From the NCBI GenBank assembly GCA_903919145.1, contig CAIXGW010000392.1:1-44383 (forward strand): a stretch of DNA of 44,383 bases. Direction: 5' to 3'. A model generated the notes under the pieces. The model saw only the letters and a list, made by a program, of their open reading frames with translations. It had not been told where the DNA came from and did no database searches. Positions 18,527 to 27,078 of the stretch are shown here, in pieces (position 1 is the first letter of the stretch; each line of letters opens with the position of its first letter). A program made the position numbers and the translations under genes. This DNA is from an uncultured Myxococcales bacterium (lineage in GTDB: Bacteria > Myxococcota_A > UBA9042).

Positions 18527-20659
18527 ATGCCGCCGGATCCTTCCCAACAGCACGACACCGACCCAGACCTACCCGTCCTGACCGACGAGGACTGCGGCAT
18601 TGCGCCTGCAGAATTGGGCGAACCAGCTGATTGTGCAGCGGTGGAGCCCGCGTCCGCGGCTTGGCCGGAACCGGTCGATCCCGCAGCGGTGGCGGCCCAA
18701 GCCAGCACGGATCCTGGGGGCATCATCGCTAGCGACGCCGACGCCACCACCAGCGACACCGACGCCGAGGCCAACACCGGCGCCGACTACGCCAGCATCG
18801 ACAGCCCCACTGCGAGCGACGCCGACGCCGATGCCCAGGCCAGCGCAGACAGCGCCGCCTCGGCTTCCCCCACGGCGGTCGACTCCGCCGGGGCTGCAGC
18901 GGTCCAGCCCAAGCCGCTCGCCGAGCCCGCCGCAGTCCGAAAGGCCGCGCCGGCCAGGCGTCTGCCCAGATGGGTGTTTGGCAACTATCGGCTGGGCAAT
19001 TTCGCTTTTTGGTCGCTGCTGGCGGCCTTTATTGCCCTTGGCCTGTGGCCGGTGTGGGCAACGGATCTGCTGCCGGTGGTCGACGGCCAGTCGCACCTGC
19101 ACCTAATCAAGCTGATGCACGAGTGGGACAAGAGCCCGCTGCTGCAGAAGCACTACACCAGGGTCGACGCCATTGTGCCCTACCTCAGCTATTACAAGCT
19201 GGTGCACTGGATGGCCTACCTTGGCTCGGTCGAGTGGGCCAACCGGGTGGTGCTCAGCGCCTGCCTGGCGGCGCTGCCCCTGTCGGCGCTGGCGCTGCTG
19301 CGGGCTGCCGGTCACAGCCGCTGGCTGGTCCTTGGGGTGCTGCCGTGGATGCTCAACGCTGACTTCGTCATGGGGTTCTTCAACTTCCTGATGTCGATCC
19401 CGCTGTTTTTGCTGGTGCTGGCCACCCACCTGCGCCTGCTGCAAAAGCCCACCTGGAAGCGCGCGGGCCTGCTGGTGGCCCTGCTTTCGGTCATGGCGAT
19501 CACCCACTATCTGCTGTGGGCCATCTCGCTGGCGCTGCTGCCGACGTTGGCAGTGGTTTTTGGCGTGCGCCACGGCTGGCGGCGGTTGCTGTGGTGGCCC
19601 ATCCGCGATGCGCTTCTCGGCCTGCCTTCGCTGGGGCTGCTGTTGCCGTGGTTCTTCTCCTACTTCGTGTTCGCCGAAGGCGTCAGCACCAGTGATCAGG
19701 TGGGGGGACCGCAAGCTGGCACGCTGACCGAGCGATTGGCGCAGATCTACTCCGGCGAGCACTTGGGACCTATTGATAATCTAAAGCAAATCGTAGACTG
19801 CATGTTCGACCGCATTGGGCCCATGAATGCCGCCAACAGCCTGTGGGACCGCCCAGGTCAGCTGGTCAGCACCCTGTGGCTGGCCGGCCTGCTGCTGTGG
19901 CTGATCGCCGCGGCGCGCACCCCACGGCCGGGTGCGGTGATGCCACAGGGCCGGCCGGGGCGCCACGCCATCGCCGTCAACGGAACATCTTATATTGGCT
20001 GGACATTTGCGCTGGTGCTGGCTGCCTATTTTCTGCTGCCGCGGCACCTGCTCAAGCCGATCTGGCTGTGGGGCGTCAACTTCCGCCTGGCCGAAGTCAT
20101 CGGCGTGCTGGCGGTCTGCGCCATCCCGCTGGCGCCGCTGCAACCTCCGCGGGCCGTGCGGCTGCGGGTGTGGGCGGGCACGGCGCTGCTGTTGCTGGCT
20201 GCGGTGGCCATGCCGGTGCTGACGACTGGCCAGTTCATCCTGGCGCGCACTGAATACGGATCGGTCCGCGAGGCGATGGCAGCGATTCCGTCCGGCAAGA
20301 AAGTCCTGGTGCTGCGCCGCAAATTCGATGCTCGCTCCATGCGCGCCACCCTGTTCAATGGGGTGACCGAGTGGTACGCGGTGCTGCGCGGCGGCTACGT
20401 GCCCTACTCTTTTGCCGACACATCGTCCAAGCCCTTTGTGGTCAACAAGAAAACTGCCTTGCCGGCCCCGCCGTGGGATTGGCATGACATCTTCAACTGG
20501 CAGCAGCACGGCCGCTACTACGACTACATCGTGCTGTTTGCCGAGCCTGGCTCGCCGCGCGCGCCGTACCAGGACCAATTGCCCAGCGATTTGCCGGTGG
20601 TCTATGCTCGCGATTACTGGACCGTCTACCGCAATCCCAACCCTGAGCCCTACCCGTGA
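18527..20659 (+). CDS. GT-C-like polytopic membrane protein with acidic disordered N-terminus
   Basis: I choose the ATG at 18527, behind a GGGGGG stretch, giving 710 residues. Residues 1-130 are low complexity, rich in Asp, Ala, Ser, Thr and Pro (for example DADATTSDTDAEANTGAD), with no predicted structure. About ten transmembrane helices follow. The first large loop reads LPVVDGQSHLHLIKLMHEWD, the position where GT-C glycosyltransferases carry their catalytic acidic residue. The C-terminal ~150 residues are a soluble, probably periplasmic domain. GT-C enzymes use lipid-linked sugars outside the inner membrane, so a cell-envelope glycan role is likely but not shown. The TGA overlaps the GTG start of the next gene (GTGA), indicating translational coupling. 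Confidence 0.75.
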   Translation: MPPDPSQQHDTDPDLPVLTDEDCGIAPAELGEPADCAAVEPASAAWPEPVDPAAVAAQASTDPGGIIASDADATTSDTDAEANTGADYASIDSPTASDADADAQASADSAASASPTAVDSAGAAAVQPKPLAEPAAVRKAAPARRLPRWVFGNYRLGNFAFWSLLAAFIALGLWPVWATDLLPVVDGQSHLHLIKLMHEWDKSPLLQKHYTRVDAIVPYLSYYKLVHWMAYLGSVEWANRVVLSACLAALPLSALALLRAAGHSRWLVLGVLPWMLNADFVMGFFNFLMSIPLFLLVLATHLRLLQKPTWKRAGLLVALLSVMAITHYLLWAISLALLPTLAVVFGVRHGWRRLLWWPIRDALLGLPSLGLLLPWFFSYFVFAEGVSTSDQVGGPQAGTLTERLAQIYSGEHLGPIDNLKQIVDCMFDRIGPMNAANSLWDRPGQLVSTLWLAGLLLWLIAAARTPRPGAVMPQGRPGRHAIAVNGTSYIGWTFALVLAAYFLLPRHLLKPIWLWGVNFRLAEVIGVLAVCAIPLAPLQPPRAVRLRVWAGTALLLLAAVAMPVLTTGQFILARTEYGSVREAMAAIPSGKKVLVLRRKFDARSMRATLFNGVTEWYAVLRGGYVPYSFADTSSKPFVVNKKTALPAPPWDWHDIFNWQQHGRYYDYIVLFAEPGSPRAPYQDQLPSDLPVVYARDYWTVYRNPNPEPYP

Positions 20660-21102
20660 GCGAATTGCCGGCGGCACCCGCGCACATCGCTTTGCCGATT
20701 CGTTGGCAGCTAGCTAGCTTGCTGCTGCCCCTGGCAGTTTTTGCCGGCCTGGCCTGGCGGGTCTCTTCGCGGCCGCCACCGCCGCGGCTAGAGGCTGCAG
20801 CAGATGCCCAGGACCGCCGCTTTGGTCTGTCGCTGCAGCGGCGCCAAGAGATATTCTTTGACATCAGCGGTCACGATGCTCAGTGGAAGCTCGCCGCCAG
20901 CCGCTTTGAAGACGAATGGTCGCGCCACGACGACTACCACGTCCACCTGGCCCGCCACGTCGCTGTGCTGGCGGCGCGCCACAATTTGGCCAGCGAAGCG
21001 GTGTTTCTCATTTACGATGAGGGCGTGCACCGCCAGTGGACCGATGCGACCCACCCTCCGCTGGAGCCCACCTGGGCGCCGCTGCAACCGCGCAAGCAAT
21101 AG
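20656..21102 (+). CDS. small single-span membrane protein of the GT-C operon
   Basis: I do not recognise this 148-residue protein. It starts at a GTG overlapping the preceding stop codon. One hydrophobic segment (about residues 19-36, LASLLLPLAVFAGLAW) is followed by VSSRPPPPRLE and a charged soluble domain. That domain is rich in His, Asp and Arg (SRHDDYHVHLARHVAVL) and should lie on the periplasmic side if the N-terminus is inside. It stops 9 bp before the YfhO-like gene. The tight packing suggests an accessory subunit of the two large membrane proteins. Confidence 0.75.
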   Translation: MSELPAAPAHIALPIRWQLASLLLPLAVFAGLAWRVSSRPPPPRLEAAADAQDRRFGLSLQRRQEIFFDISGHDAQWKLAASRFEDEWSRHDDYHVHLARHVAVLAARHNLASEAVFLIYDEGVHRQWTDATHPPLEPTWAPLQPRKQ

Positions 21103-21111
21103 GCCCAGGGG

Positions 21112-22986
21112 ATGAAGCCGCTGCCGCCGCCCACCGCAGAGCCCACCGCACAGCCCGCCGATAAGGCGAGGCTAGCCCCCTGGTATCAGCTGGTTGCGCT
21201 GCTGCTCAGCCGTGCGGTTGGCGTGCGCTGGTCGGTGTGGCTGCTGCTGGCTGCGTGGTTTGTGTGGCCGCTGCTGGTCAACCCGTACCAGCTCGGCTCC
21301 GCCCACGACGCCACCTACTTTCTGCACCACGCCTCCGCTGCCTACCGATCCTGGACCCAGTACGGTCAGCTGCCGGTGTGGAACCCTTTCTTTTGCGGGG
21401 GGATTCCGGCGCTTGGCAACCTGCAGGAGTCCAGCATCTCGCCGTCGATGCTGCTGCCCGTGCTGTTTGGCCTGATGCCCGGTCTGCAGCTGGCCCTGGT
21501 CTTGTGGTTTGCCGTGGGCCTAGAGGGGGCGTGGCTCTATGCCCGCAAGTGGGGGGCGACGCGCGCCTCGGCGGTGGTGGCGGCGCTTGGCTTTGCCTTC
21601 TCTGGGCGCTTCGCCATGCTTTTTCTCGACGGACAGCCGGCCTTTGTGGGCTTTCTGCTGGCGCCGTGGGTGCTACTGGGCTTTGAGTACGGCATCGTCA
21701 AGCCGTGGGCGGCGGTCGGTGGCGGCGTGGCGCTGTGTCTGGTGCTGCTAGAGGGCGGCGCAGTGGCCACCCCGATGCTGGTCGTGCTGCTGGGCTGGCT
21801 GGTGCTGATCCACGTCTTGGCGCGGCTGCTGTGGTGGCCGCAGATCGGCTGGCGCTGGCGCACGGCGTGGTGGCCGCTGCGGTCCCTGGCGATTCTGGGG
21901 ACGGTGGCGATGCTGCTGTCGGCCGTGCGGCTGGGACCGGTGGCCGAGTCCGTGGTGCGCTGGCCCAGAGAATGGCTGGGAGAATCCAGTTTTACCTTCC
22001 CTCAGGTCTGGGCCATGCTGACCGAGGCCAGCCAAGACGGCGGCTACGAAGGGCCGGGTACGGCCTACGTGGGCGTGTGGCTGTTTGGCGCCGGGCTGTG
22101 GGGGATGCTGCGGCGGCCCTACCGCGCCTGGCCGCTGGCGCTGATGATCGTGCTGACCCTGGGCCTGGCCATGGGACACCAGCGGCCGTGGGCGCCCTGG
22201 AACCTGACGACCAAGCTGCCGGTGCTGCACAACCTGCGCTGCCCCTTCCGGATCACCTTCTTTACGGCGTTGTTTGCCGCCACCGCCGCCGCTGTGTCGC
22301 TGGGCGCCCTTCAGCGCGACCTGAGAGATGGCCTTGGATGGCTGTTGCGGGCTCGCCGCCCGGGCGCTGGCCAGTGGCGAGCAGTGGCGGCGTGGGGGCT
22401 GTGCGGAGCGCTGGCGCTTGGGGCGGCTGGAAGCCTGGGCCGCAAGACGGCTTCGTTCAGCCGCCTGCGGGTCGCCACCCAAGGGCTTGAGCCTTCGCCG
22501 CGTTGGACCGATCAGCCGTTCCGCCAGTCGCTGGGCAACCGCTGGGAGGCCCATGTCTGGCCGGCCCTGGGCCTGGGCAGCATCGGCTGCTTTGAAGAGC
22601 AACCCTATCCGACCAGCCGCGGCGTCCGCGCCGACCTTGCCGCCGAAGAGTACCTGGCCGATGCCGCTGCGGGGACCGTCCAGCGCCTGAGCTGGAGCCC
22701 CCATCGGATAGAACTGCGGGTCCACACCTCCAGACCCGCCAGGCTTCGCATCAACCAGAACTGGCACCGCGGCTGGCGCTCTTCGGCCGGCGTGGTGCGC
22801 AATGACGGCGGCGTGGTGGCCATCGACCTTCCGGCAGGCCGCAGAACCTTGGTCGTGGAGCACCGCGATCCCCTGGTGTGGGGCGGTCTTGCGATCAGCT
22901 GGGCCACGCTGGCGTTTCTGCTGGTGCTGGCGGCCGGCCAGGGGTGGCGCTGGCGGCAGCAGCAGATCGACGCAGGCCGTTCTTGA
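21112..22986 (+). CDS. YfhO-like GT-C membrane protein
   Basis: This 624-residue protein has about a dozen transmembrane helices. The first external loop has the family pattern: HDATYFLHHASAAYRSW, then GQLPVWNPFFCGGIPALGN, as in YfhO-type proteins. Bacterial YfhO glycosylates lipoteichoic acid in Gram-positives; the Gram-negative members are uncharacterised. The C-terminal region is a periplasmic beta-rich domain (RLRINQNWHRGWRSS, then IDLPAGRRTLVVEHRDPLVWGG) and a final helix, again typical of YfhO. The ATG lies directly behind CCCAGGGG. Its TGA overlaps the start of the ThiD-like gene (TGATG). Together with the GT-C-like gene upstream it suggests assembly or decoration of an envelope glycan. 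Confidence 0.8.
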   Translation: MKPLPPPTAEPTAQPADKARLAPWYQLVALLLSRAVGVRWSVWLLLAAWFVWPLLVNPYQLGSAHDATYFLHHASAAYRSWTQYGQLPVWNPFFCGGIPALGNLQESSISPSMLLPVLFGLMPGLQLALVLWFAVGLEGAWLYARKWGATRASAVVAALGFAFSGRFAMLFLDGQPAFVGFLLAPWVLLGFEYGIVKPWAAVGGGVALCLVLLEGGAVATPMLVVLLGWLVLIHVLARLLWWPQIGWRWRTAWWPLRSLAILGTVAMLLSAVRLGPVAESVVRWPREWLGESSFTFPQVWAMLTEASQDGGYEGPGTAYVGVWLFGAGLWGMLRRPYRAWPLALMIVLTLGLAMGHQRPWAPWNLTTKLPVLHNLRCPFRITFFTALFAATAAAVSLGALQRDLRDGLGWLLRARRPGAGQWRAVAAWGLCGALALGAAGSLGRKTASFSRLRVATQGLEPSPRWTDQPFRQSLGNRWEAHVWPALGLGSIGCFEEQPYPTSRGVRADLAAEEYLADAAAGTVQRLSWSPHRIELRVHTSRPARLRINQNWHRGWRSSAGVVRNDGGVVAIDLPAGRRTLVVEHRDPLVWGGLAISWATLAFLLVLAAGQGWRWRQQQIDAGRS

Positions 22987-23756
22987 TGGCACCAGCAGGC
23001 GGGCTGATGAAAGGCGCACAGCAATTGGCGCCGGCCGTGGCGCTGATTGGCGGGATCGACCCGTCGGGCCTGGCCGGCTTGGCTGCGGATCTGCAGGTCT
23101 GTTGGGCCTTTGGGGCTCGCGGGCTGCCGATTGTGGCCGCGCGGACAGCCCAGCGCACCGGCCAGTGGAGCTCGGCTTGGCCGGCAGACCCCGTCGAACT
23201 GCAGCAGACCCTCGCCAGCCTGGAGCCAGTGGCTGCGCGCAAGGTCGGCATGGTCGGCTCGGTCGCCAACGCCCAGCTGGTGGTGGCCTGGCACGATGCG
23301 CAGCCGGCGCCGCTGGTCGTTGACCCATTGCTGTACAGCACCTCGGGCGGCTGGATGTGGCCTCAGCAGACCCAAGCTGCGGTGCGGACGTGCTTTTGGG
23401 AGTCACTGCTGCCGCGCGCCGCGATCGCTACGCCCAATTGGCTTGAGCTGGCCTGGCTGAGCGGTGCAGCAACGCCAACCGACCTGGCGCAAGCCCAGGC
23501 GCTGGCCCAAGCCTGGCCGTGCCCTGTGCTGCTCAAGGGCGGTCACGCGCCCCAGCCGTGGCTCGGTCAAGACTGGCTGTGGGACGGCACGGGCTGGCAG
23601 GCGATGCCGCAAAAACCGCAGTGGCCAACCAGCCCCCGCGGTACGGGATGCCGATTGGCCACTGCGCTGGCGATTGGCTTGGGGCGGAGGCAGCCGCTGC
23701 TGCAGGCTTGCACCGCTGCCACCAGGTGGCTTGACCAGTGGTACTACGGCTTGTAG
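22986..23756 (+). CDS. thiD: ThiD-like (hydroxymethylpyrimidine phosphate) kinase
   Basis: ThiD phosphorylates HMP and HMP-phosphate in thiamine synthesis. This 256-residue protein shows the ribokinase-fold signatures: [16 protein letters not shown] (family: AGsDpSGGAGIQADlk), [44 protein letters not shown] and the anion-hole motif RGTGC with the catalytic Cys. Two departures are SGLAG for SGGAG and the absence of the usual long metal-binding loop. The start is the ATG overlapping the previous TGA; ATG at 23007 is an alternative. Its place at the end of a membrane glycosylation-like operon is odd. It may simply be read through. The last 13 bp overlap the ferredoxin gene tail to tail. Confidence 0.8.
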   Translation: MAPAGGLMKGAQQLAPAVALIGGIDPSGLAGLAADLQVCWAFGARGLPIVAARTAQRTGQWSSAWPADPVELQQTLASLEPVAARKVGMVGSVANAQLVVAWHDAQPAPLVVDPLLYSTSGGWMWPQQTQAAVRTCFWESLLPRAAIATPNWLELAWLSGAATPTDLAQAQALAQAWPCPVLLKGGHAPQPWLGQDWLWDGTGWQAMPQKPQWPTSPRGTGCRLATALAIGLGRRQPLLQACTAATRWLDQWYYGL

Positions 23757-24088
23757 TTCCACTTGACGAAGTTGGCTTGGACTTCGGCCGGCGTCGGGCC
23801 GTGGCCCTTGGTCACCTTGGCCACCGCAAAGTCGCCGATGCTGTCGACGATGGCGCGGTTCTTCTCAATGTCGCTGGCAAATACCGCTGGGACCTGGTCT
23901 TCTTCAAAGATGGCCTTCCACGGGCACGCCGGCTCGCAGTTGGTGCAGTCGATGCATTCATCGGGATTGATGTACAGCTGATTGTCGTGGCCTTCGCCCT
24001 TGGCCTCGTAGATGCACTCGACCGGGCAGACGTCGGCGCAGGCGGTATCCTTGCAGTCGATGCAAAGGCTAGTGATAATATAGGGCAT
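23744..24088 (-). CDS. fdxA: seven-iron ferredoxin (FdxA/FdI type)
   Basis: This 114-residue protein carries nine cysteines in the same order as Azotobacter ferredoxin I: Cys9, 12, 17, 21, 25 in the first motif and Cys45, 48, 51, 55 ([12 protein letters not shown]) in the second. That set holds one [3Fe-4S] and one [4Fe-4S] cluster. The C-terminal extension (AIFEEDQVP, then the helix [20 protein letters not shown]) is also family-typical. It is a soluble electron carrier; the partner is unknown. GGAGG lies 7 bp before the ATG, and a good promoter sits ~110 bp upstream. Its stop codon lies inside the 3' end of the ThiD-like gene on the other strand. Confidence 0.97.
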   Translation of the reverse strand: MPYIITSLCIDCKDTACADVCPVECIYEAKGEGHDNQLYINPDECIDCTNCEPACPWKAIFEEDQVPAVFASDIEKNRAIVDSIGDFAVAKVTKGHGPTPAEVQANFVKWNYKP

Positions 24089-24196
24089 CTCGATTCCTCC
24101 GTCCTTTCAGCGGGTTCTTTGCGGCGGTTCCGTTCTGGCGCATTCGCGGCAGGTGCCGAGGTGGCGGGCCCGCGAAGGGCGACGGCGCTGGGCGTG

Positions 24197-24225
24197 ATAA
24201 TGGCGCCACCCAAGGCCATTGTCGA
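24197..24225 (-). promoter_or_regulatory. sigma-70-type promoter of the ferredoxin gene
   Basis: On the minus strand TCGACA (24225-24220) and CATTAT (24202-24197) are 17 bp apart, matching the consensus at five and four of six positions. This predicts a leader of about 100 bases. The rest of the 250-bp gap (24089-24338) shows nothing else clear. Confidence 0.5.
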
Positions 24226-24338
24226 GCCCTGCCGATCTTTTGAGGCCGGTTGTGCCACGGGTTTGTCAGAAGCGGCGGCTCGGCGGCGCTGGCAGTAGGG
24301 GCGCAGGCCCGGCAATTGCCCGCAGAGGATCCGGTCTT

Positions 24339-25406
24339 CTAGCTGAACTCAAATGGAAATGCCTGGACATCGCCGATTTCTGTTGCCCCGGTCAGCGCCA
24401 TCAACAGGCGGTCGACTCCCAGCGCCACCCCTGCCGCCGCTGGGCAGTCAGCCAGGGCGCGCAGGAACCGCTCGTCGATCGGGTATTCGGTGCGTCCAAG
24501 GGCCCGCCGCTGGGCCAGGTCCGCCTCAAAGCGCCGGCGCTGCTCCTGCGGGTCGGTCAGCTCGGTAAAGCCATTGGCCAACTCCACGCCGTGCAGATAG
24601 ATTTCAAAGCGTTGGGCCAGATGGGGCTGCCGGTCAAAAGGCCGCGCCAGCGACGCCAGACTCATAGGCCAGCGGTCCAGGACCACCGCCGTGTGCTGGG
24701 CAAGGGCAGGCTCGACTCTTTCTACCAGGGCCTGCAGCAGCACCTCGGCGGCGCCGTCGCCTGGGCGCACGTCCAAGCCCGCAGCCATGGCCCGTCGGTG
24801 CAGCAGCGGCAGGTCGTCCATCCGTCCGGGATCAAAGCCGGCCCAGCGCGCTATCGCCTGGCGCACGCTGACCCGCAGCCACGGCGCAGCGGCGTCGAGC
24901 CGGGGCGCCAGGCCGGGTAGCGCCCACAGCGGCTGTAGCTGCGGTTCTTGCAGGGCGCGGTGGCAGTGCCGCACCAGGGCCCGGCTATCGGCCACCAGGT
25001 CCAGGTAGGTCGCACCGGCGCGGTACCACTCCAGCATCATGAATTCTGGATTGTGGCACTGGCCGCGCTCGCCTGAGCGAAAAGCATGTTGCAGAGAGTA
25101 GATGCGCGGCAGGCCGCCAGACAGCAGCCGCTTGCAGTGGTACTCGGGGCTGGTGACCAGGTAGCGGCGCAGCAACTCGCTGCCCGCTTGACCCGGGGCG
25201 GCCATACCCGCGCGCAGCTCGACCTGTACCGCATCCAGGTGCAGCTCCAAGCCCGGCGAGGTGGCGATGGCCGGCGGATCCACCTCGACAAAGCCGCGGC
25301 GGTCCAAGAACTGGCGGATCGCTTGCAGCAGCCGCGCCCTGGCGTGGATGAGCCACCAACGTCTGCCGCCGTCCTGCTGCCACCGCTGACGATCGCTCAG
25401 CTCCAC
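24339..25406 (-). CDS. epmA: EpmA-like EF-P lysyl ligase (GenX/PoxA)
   Basis: EpmA attaches beta-lysine to elongation factor P so that ribosomes pass polyproline stretches. This 355-residue protein is a class-II lysyl-tRNA-synthetase core without the N-terminal anticodon-binding domain, which is the hallmark of EpmA. Diagnostic segments are VDPPAIATSPGLE, RYLVTSPEYHCKRLLSGG, IYSLQHAFRSGERGQCHNPEFMMLEWYR (motif 2 region), HGVELANGFTEL and AAGVALGVDRLLMAL (motif 3). The start is GTG at 25406, 6 bp after the stop codon of the preceding exported-protein gene. No efp or epmB gene lies in the window. The proline-rich proteins of this genome are plausible beneficiaries. Confidence 0.93.
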   Translation of the reverse strand: MELSDRQRWQQDGGRRWWLIHARARLLQAIRQFLDRRGFVEVDPPAIATSPGLELHLDAVQVELRAGMAAPGQAGSELLRRYLVTSPEYHCKRLLSGGLPRIYSLQHAFRSGERGQCHNPEFMMLEWYRAGATYLDLVADSRALVRHCHRALQEPQLQPLWALPGLAPRLDAAAPWLRVSVRQAIARWAGFDPGRMDDLPLLHRRAMAAGLDVRPGDGAAEVLLQALVERVEPALAQHTAVVLDRWPMSLASLARPFDRQPHLAQRFEIYLHGVELANGFTELTDPQEQRRRFEADLAQRRALGRTEYPIDERFLRALADCPAAAGVALGVDRLLMALTGATEIGDVQAFPFEFS

Positions 25407-25412
25407 GCCCGC

Positions 25413-26054
25413 CTACTCAATGGCCAGGGTGTAGGTGCGATCCAGCAACTGGCGATCCACCGCCGCCCGCACCAGCTCCCAAACGGCTGGCGTCTTGGCG
25501 CGGAACACGCCATCGGCCCCCGCTTCGCCGCGGAAAATGCGCAGGCTGGCGGCGTCGGTCTCGCTGCCGCCTGGGACGGTGTCTCCCGGTCTTGCCACGA
25601 CCCTCAAGACGTTGTCTCCCACTGTCATGTCCTGGGTCATCTCGACGGTAAAACGGCCGGAGTCCAGGCCGATCTTGCGAAAGGCCTTGCCGTTGATCCA
25701 CACCTCAAAGGCAAAATTAACCTTGGGATTGGGCTCATAGACCAGCACATAGCGCTGCTTGGGCTTGACCACCGCTTGGCGCGAGCTGGCCATGTCTGAC
25801 TGGCCAACGACCTTGGGCTGGCCGTCGCTGCCGTACTCAATGCGGTAGCCGGGCGACATGATCTGCACGTCGCCGTTGCCGTCAAAGCGCACCTGGCAGT
25901 TGTTGAGCTCGGCGTTCTTGAGGCCCGTCAGCTTGACGCCGTTGAGATAGACCTCTACGGCCCAGGCCGGCGGCGCCACAATCGCCAAGATGGCCACCAA
26001 GCTCGCCAGCATCGACGCCCTGGCCAGCCAGCCGTGTCGGGTAAAGATTGCCAT
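25413..26054 (-). CDS. exported protein of unknown function
   Basis: I do not recognise this 213-residue protein. The ATG at 26054 is chosen because GAGGAG lies 8 bp upstream. A clear signal peptide (ARASMLASLVAILAIVAPPAWA) predicts cleavage after residue 32. The mature part starts VEVYLNGVKLTGLKN and is beta-rich, with a coiled RFDGNGDVQIMSPGY segment and later VNFAFEVWINGKAFRKI and GDNVLRVVARPGD, as in small extracellular beta-sandwich domains. No membrane anchor or lipobox follows. It precedes the EpmA-like gene by 6 bp. Confidence 0.75.
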   Translation of the reverse strand: MAIFTRHGWLARASMLASLVAILAIVAPPAWAVEVYLNGVKLTGLKNAELNNCQVRFDGNGDVQIMSPGYRIEYGSDGQPKVVGQSDMASSRQAVVKPKQRYVLVYEPNPKVNFAFEVWINGKAFRKIGLDSGRFTVEMTQDMTVGDNVLRVVARPGDTVPGGSETDAASLRIFRGEAGADGVFRAKTPAVWELVRAAVDRQLLDRTYTLAIE

Positions 26055-26254
26055 CGGTTTGCTCCTCAAGGGCTTGCGAAATCAGCCCAGCTTGGGGACG
26101 CGCGGCCAGGGCTGCGGATTCACGCTGGGGTTCAGCCGTGCCGCCGGCCTGTTCAGCCCAGCCACCGCAAGCTCGCGCCCGCTGCTGGCCCTACGCGCCA
26201 CGCCCAAAGGTGCCACCGATCGACGTTTTGGCCAGAAAATCGCCAGCTGAACGC
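26055..26254. other. intergenic gap without recognisable features
   Basis: These 200 bp lie between two minus-strand genes and must hold the promoter of the exported-protein gene if it is not co-transcribed with the lipoprotein gene upstream. I find no convincing -35/-10 or sigma-54 match and no strong hairpin. Confidence 0.4.
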
Positions 26255-27076
26255 TCAAGGGGGCGAATGCAGGGCGGATGGCAGCGCAGGGCACTGCTCG
26301 GTGTAGGCCGTGCAGACCTGCGGCGTTTGGGCAAAGGAGGTAAAGGCTTTGATGTAGCACTTGATTTCTTCGTTCAGCCGCGCCGTGCTCACCACTCCGC
26401 CCGGGGTGACGTACTGAAAGCACGCCCAGCCGCAGCAGTCGATGCTTTTGGCTTTGGGCCAGATCTGACACGCCTTGAGAAAGCCGGAGCAGACGGCCTT
26501 GCACAGGCTGCTGGCGTCGCCGTAGCTTGGGTCGGTCGCTTTGGCGGCCCAGTCGCAGGTGACGGGGTCGACCTTGATCTGGCCATGGGCGCTGGGAGCC
26601 TGACAGACCTTGGTCGGCAGATCCTTGATGAACGTCAAGCCCTTGTAGGAGGGTTGGGCGCAGCTCTCCCACTGACCGTCCAGCGACTGGCAGGTGCTCA
26701 AGTTGCTGCAGATCGGCAGGCACAAGGGCTGCTGAGGTCCAGCAAAGCCGCTGGGCATCTGCACGCACAGGCCCTGGTGGCCGGCGGCTGTAGCGCTGCC
26801 GACCTGCTCTGCCGTGCAGTAGTCCTTGAGCTGGGCGGCGTCACAGCTCGCGCTGCACCATGGATGGGGCGCGTACTCGCTGTCGACGCACTGCAGCGGG
26901 GCTTCGCAGCCGACGGTCGGCGTGCAGCGCTGGCCAAAGCTCGGCTTGGCCACCGCCACGGGACCCGCGGCTACGGTTGCTTCTTCAGAAGAGCAAGCCG
27001 CCCCGGTAGCGACCAGAAGGGCGACCCACCCAAGGCGCCTCAGCCCGCCAAGCGGCCCGGCCAAAGAGGCTGCCAC
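26255..27076 (-). CDS. Cys-rich lipoprotein
   Basis: This 273-residue protein starts at GTG two bases after the hisD stop codon. It has a signal with GWVALLVATGAAC, placing the lipid-modified Cys at 28. The mature part contains about 20 cysteines in spacings typical of disulfide-rich extracellular modules (QRCTPTVGCEAPLQC, CSASCDAAQLKDYC, CLPICSNLSTC, CKAVCSGFLKAC, SIDCCGWAC). This composition is common among myxobacterial surface lipoproteins. No catalytic motif is visible and I cannot name a family. The near-contact with hisD implies co-transcription with it, although no functional link is evident. Confidence 0.75.
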   Translation of the reverse strand: MAASLAGPLGGLRRLGWVALLVATGAACSSEEATVAAGPVAVAKPSFGQRCTPTVGCEAPLQCVDSEYAPHPWCSASCDAAQLKDYCTAEQVGSATAAGHQGLCVQMPSGFAGPQQPLCLPICSNLSTCQSLDGQWESCAQPSYKGLTFIKDLPTKVCQAPSAHGQIKVDPVTCDWAAKATDPSYGDASSLCKAVCSGFLKACQIWPKAKSIDCCGWACFQYVTPGGVVSTARLNEEIKCYIKAFTSFAQTPQVCTAYTEQCPALPSALHSPP

Positions 27077-27078
27077 GG

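Noticed and set aside
21748-23406. Open frame of 552 codons on the minus strand opposite the YfhO-like gene
   Set aside because: High-GC shadow frame: Gln/Pro/Arg/His-rich with no domain signature, and fully antisense to two well-supported genes.
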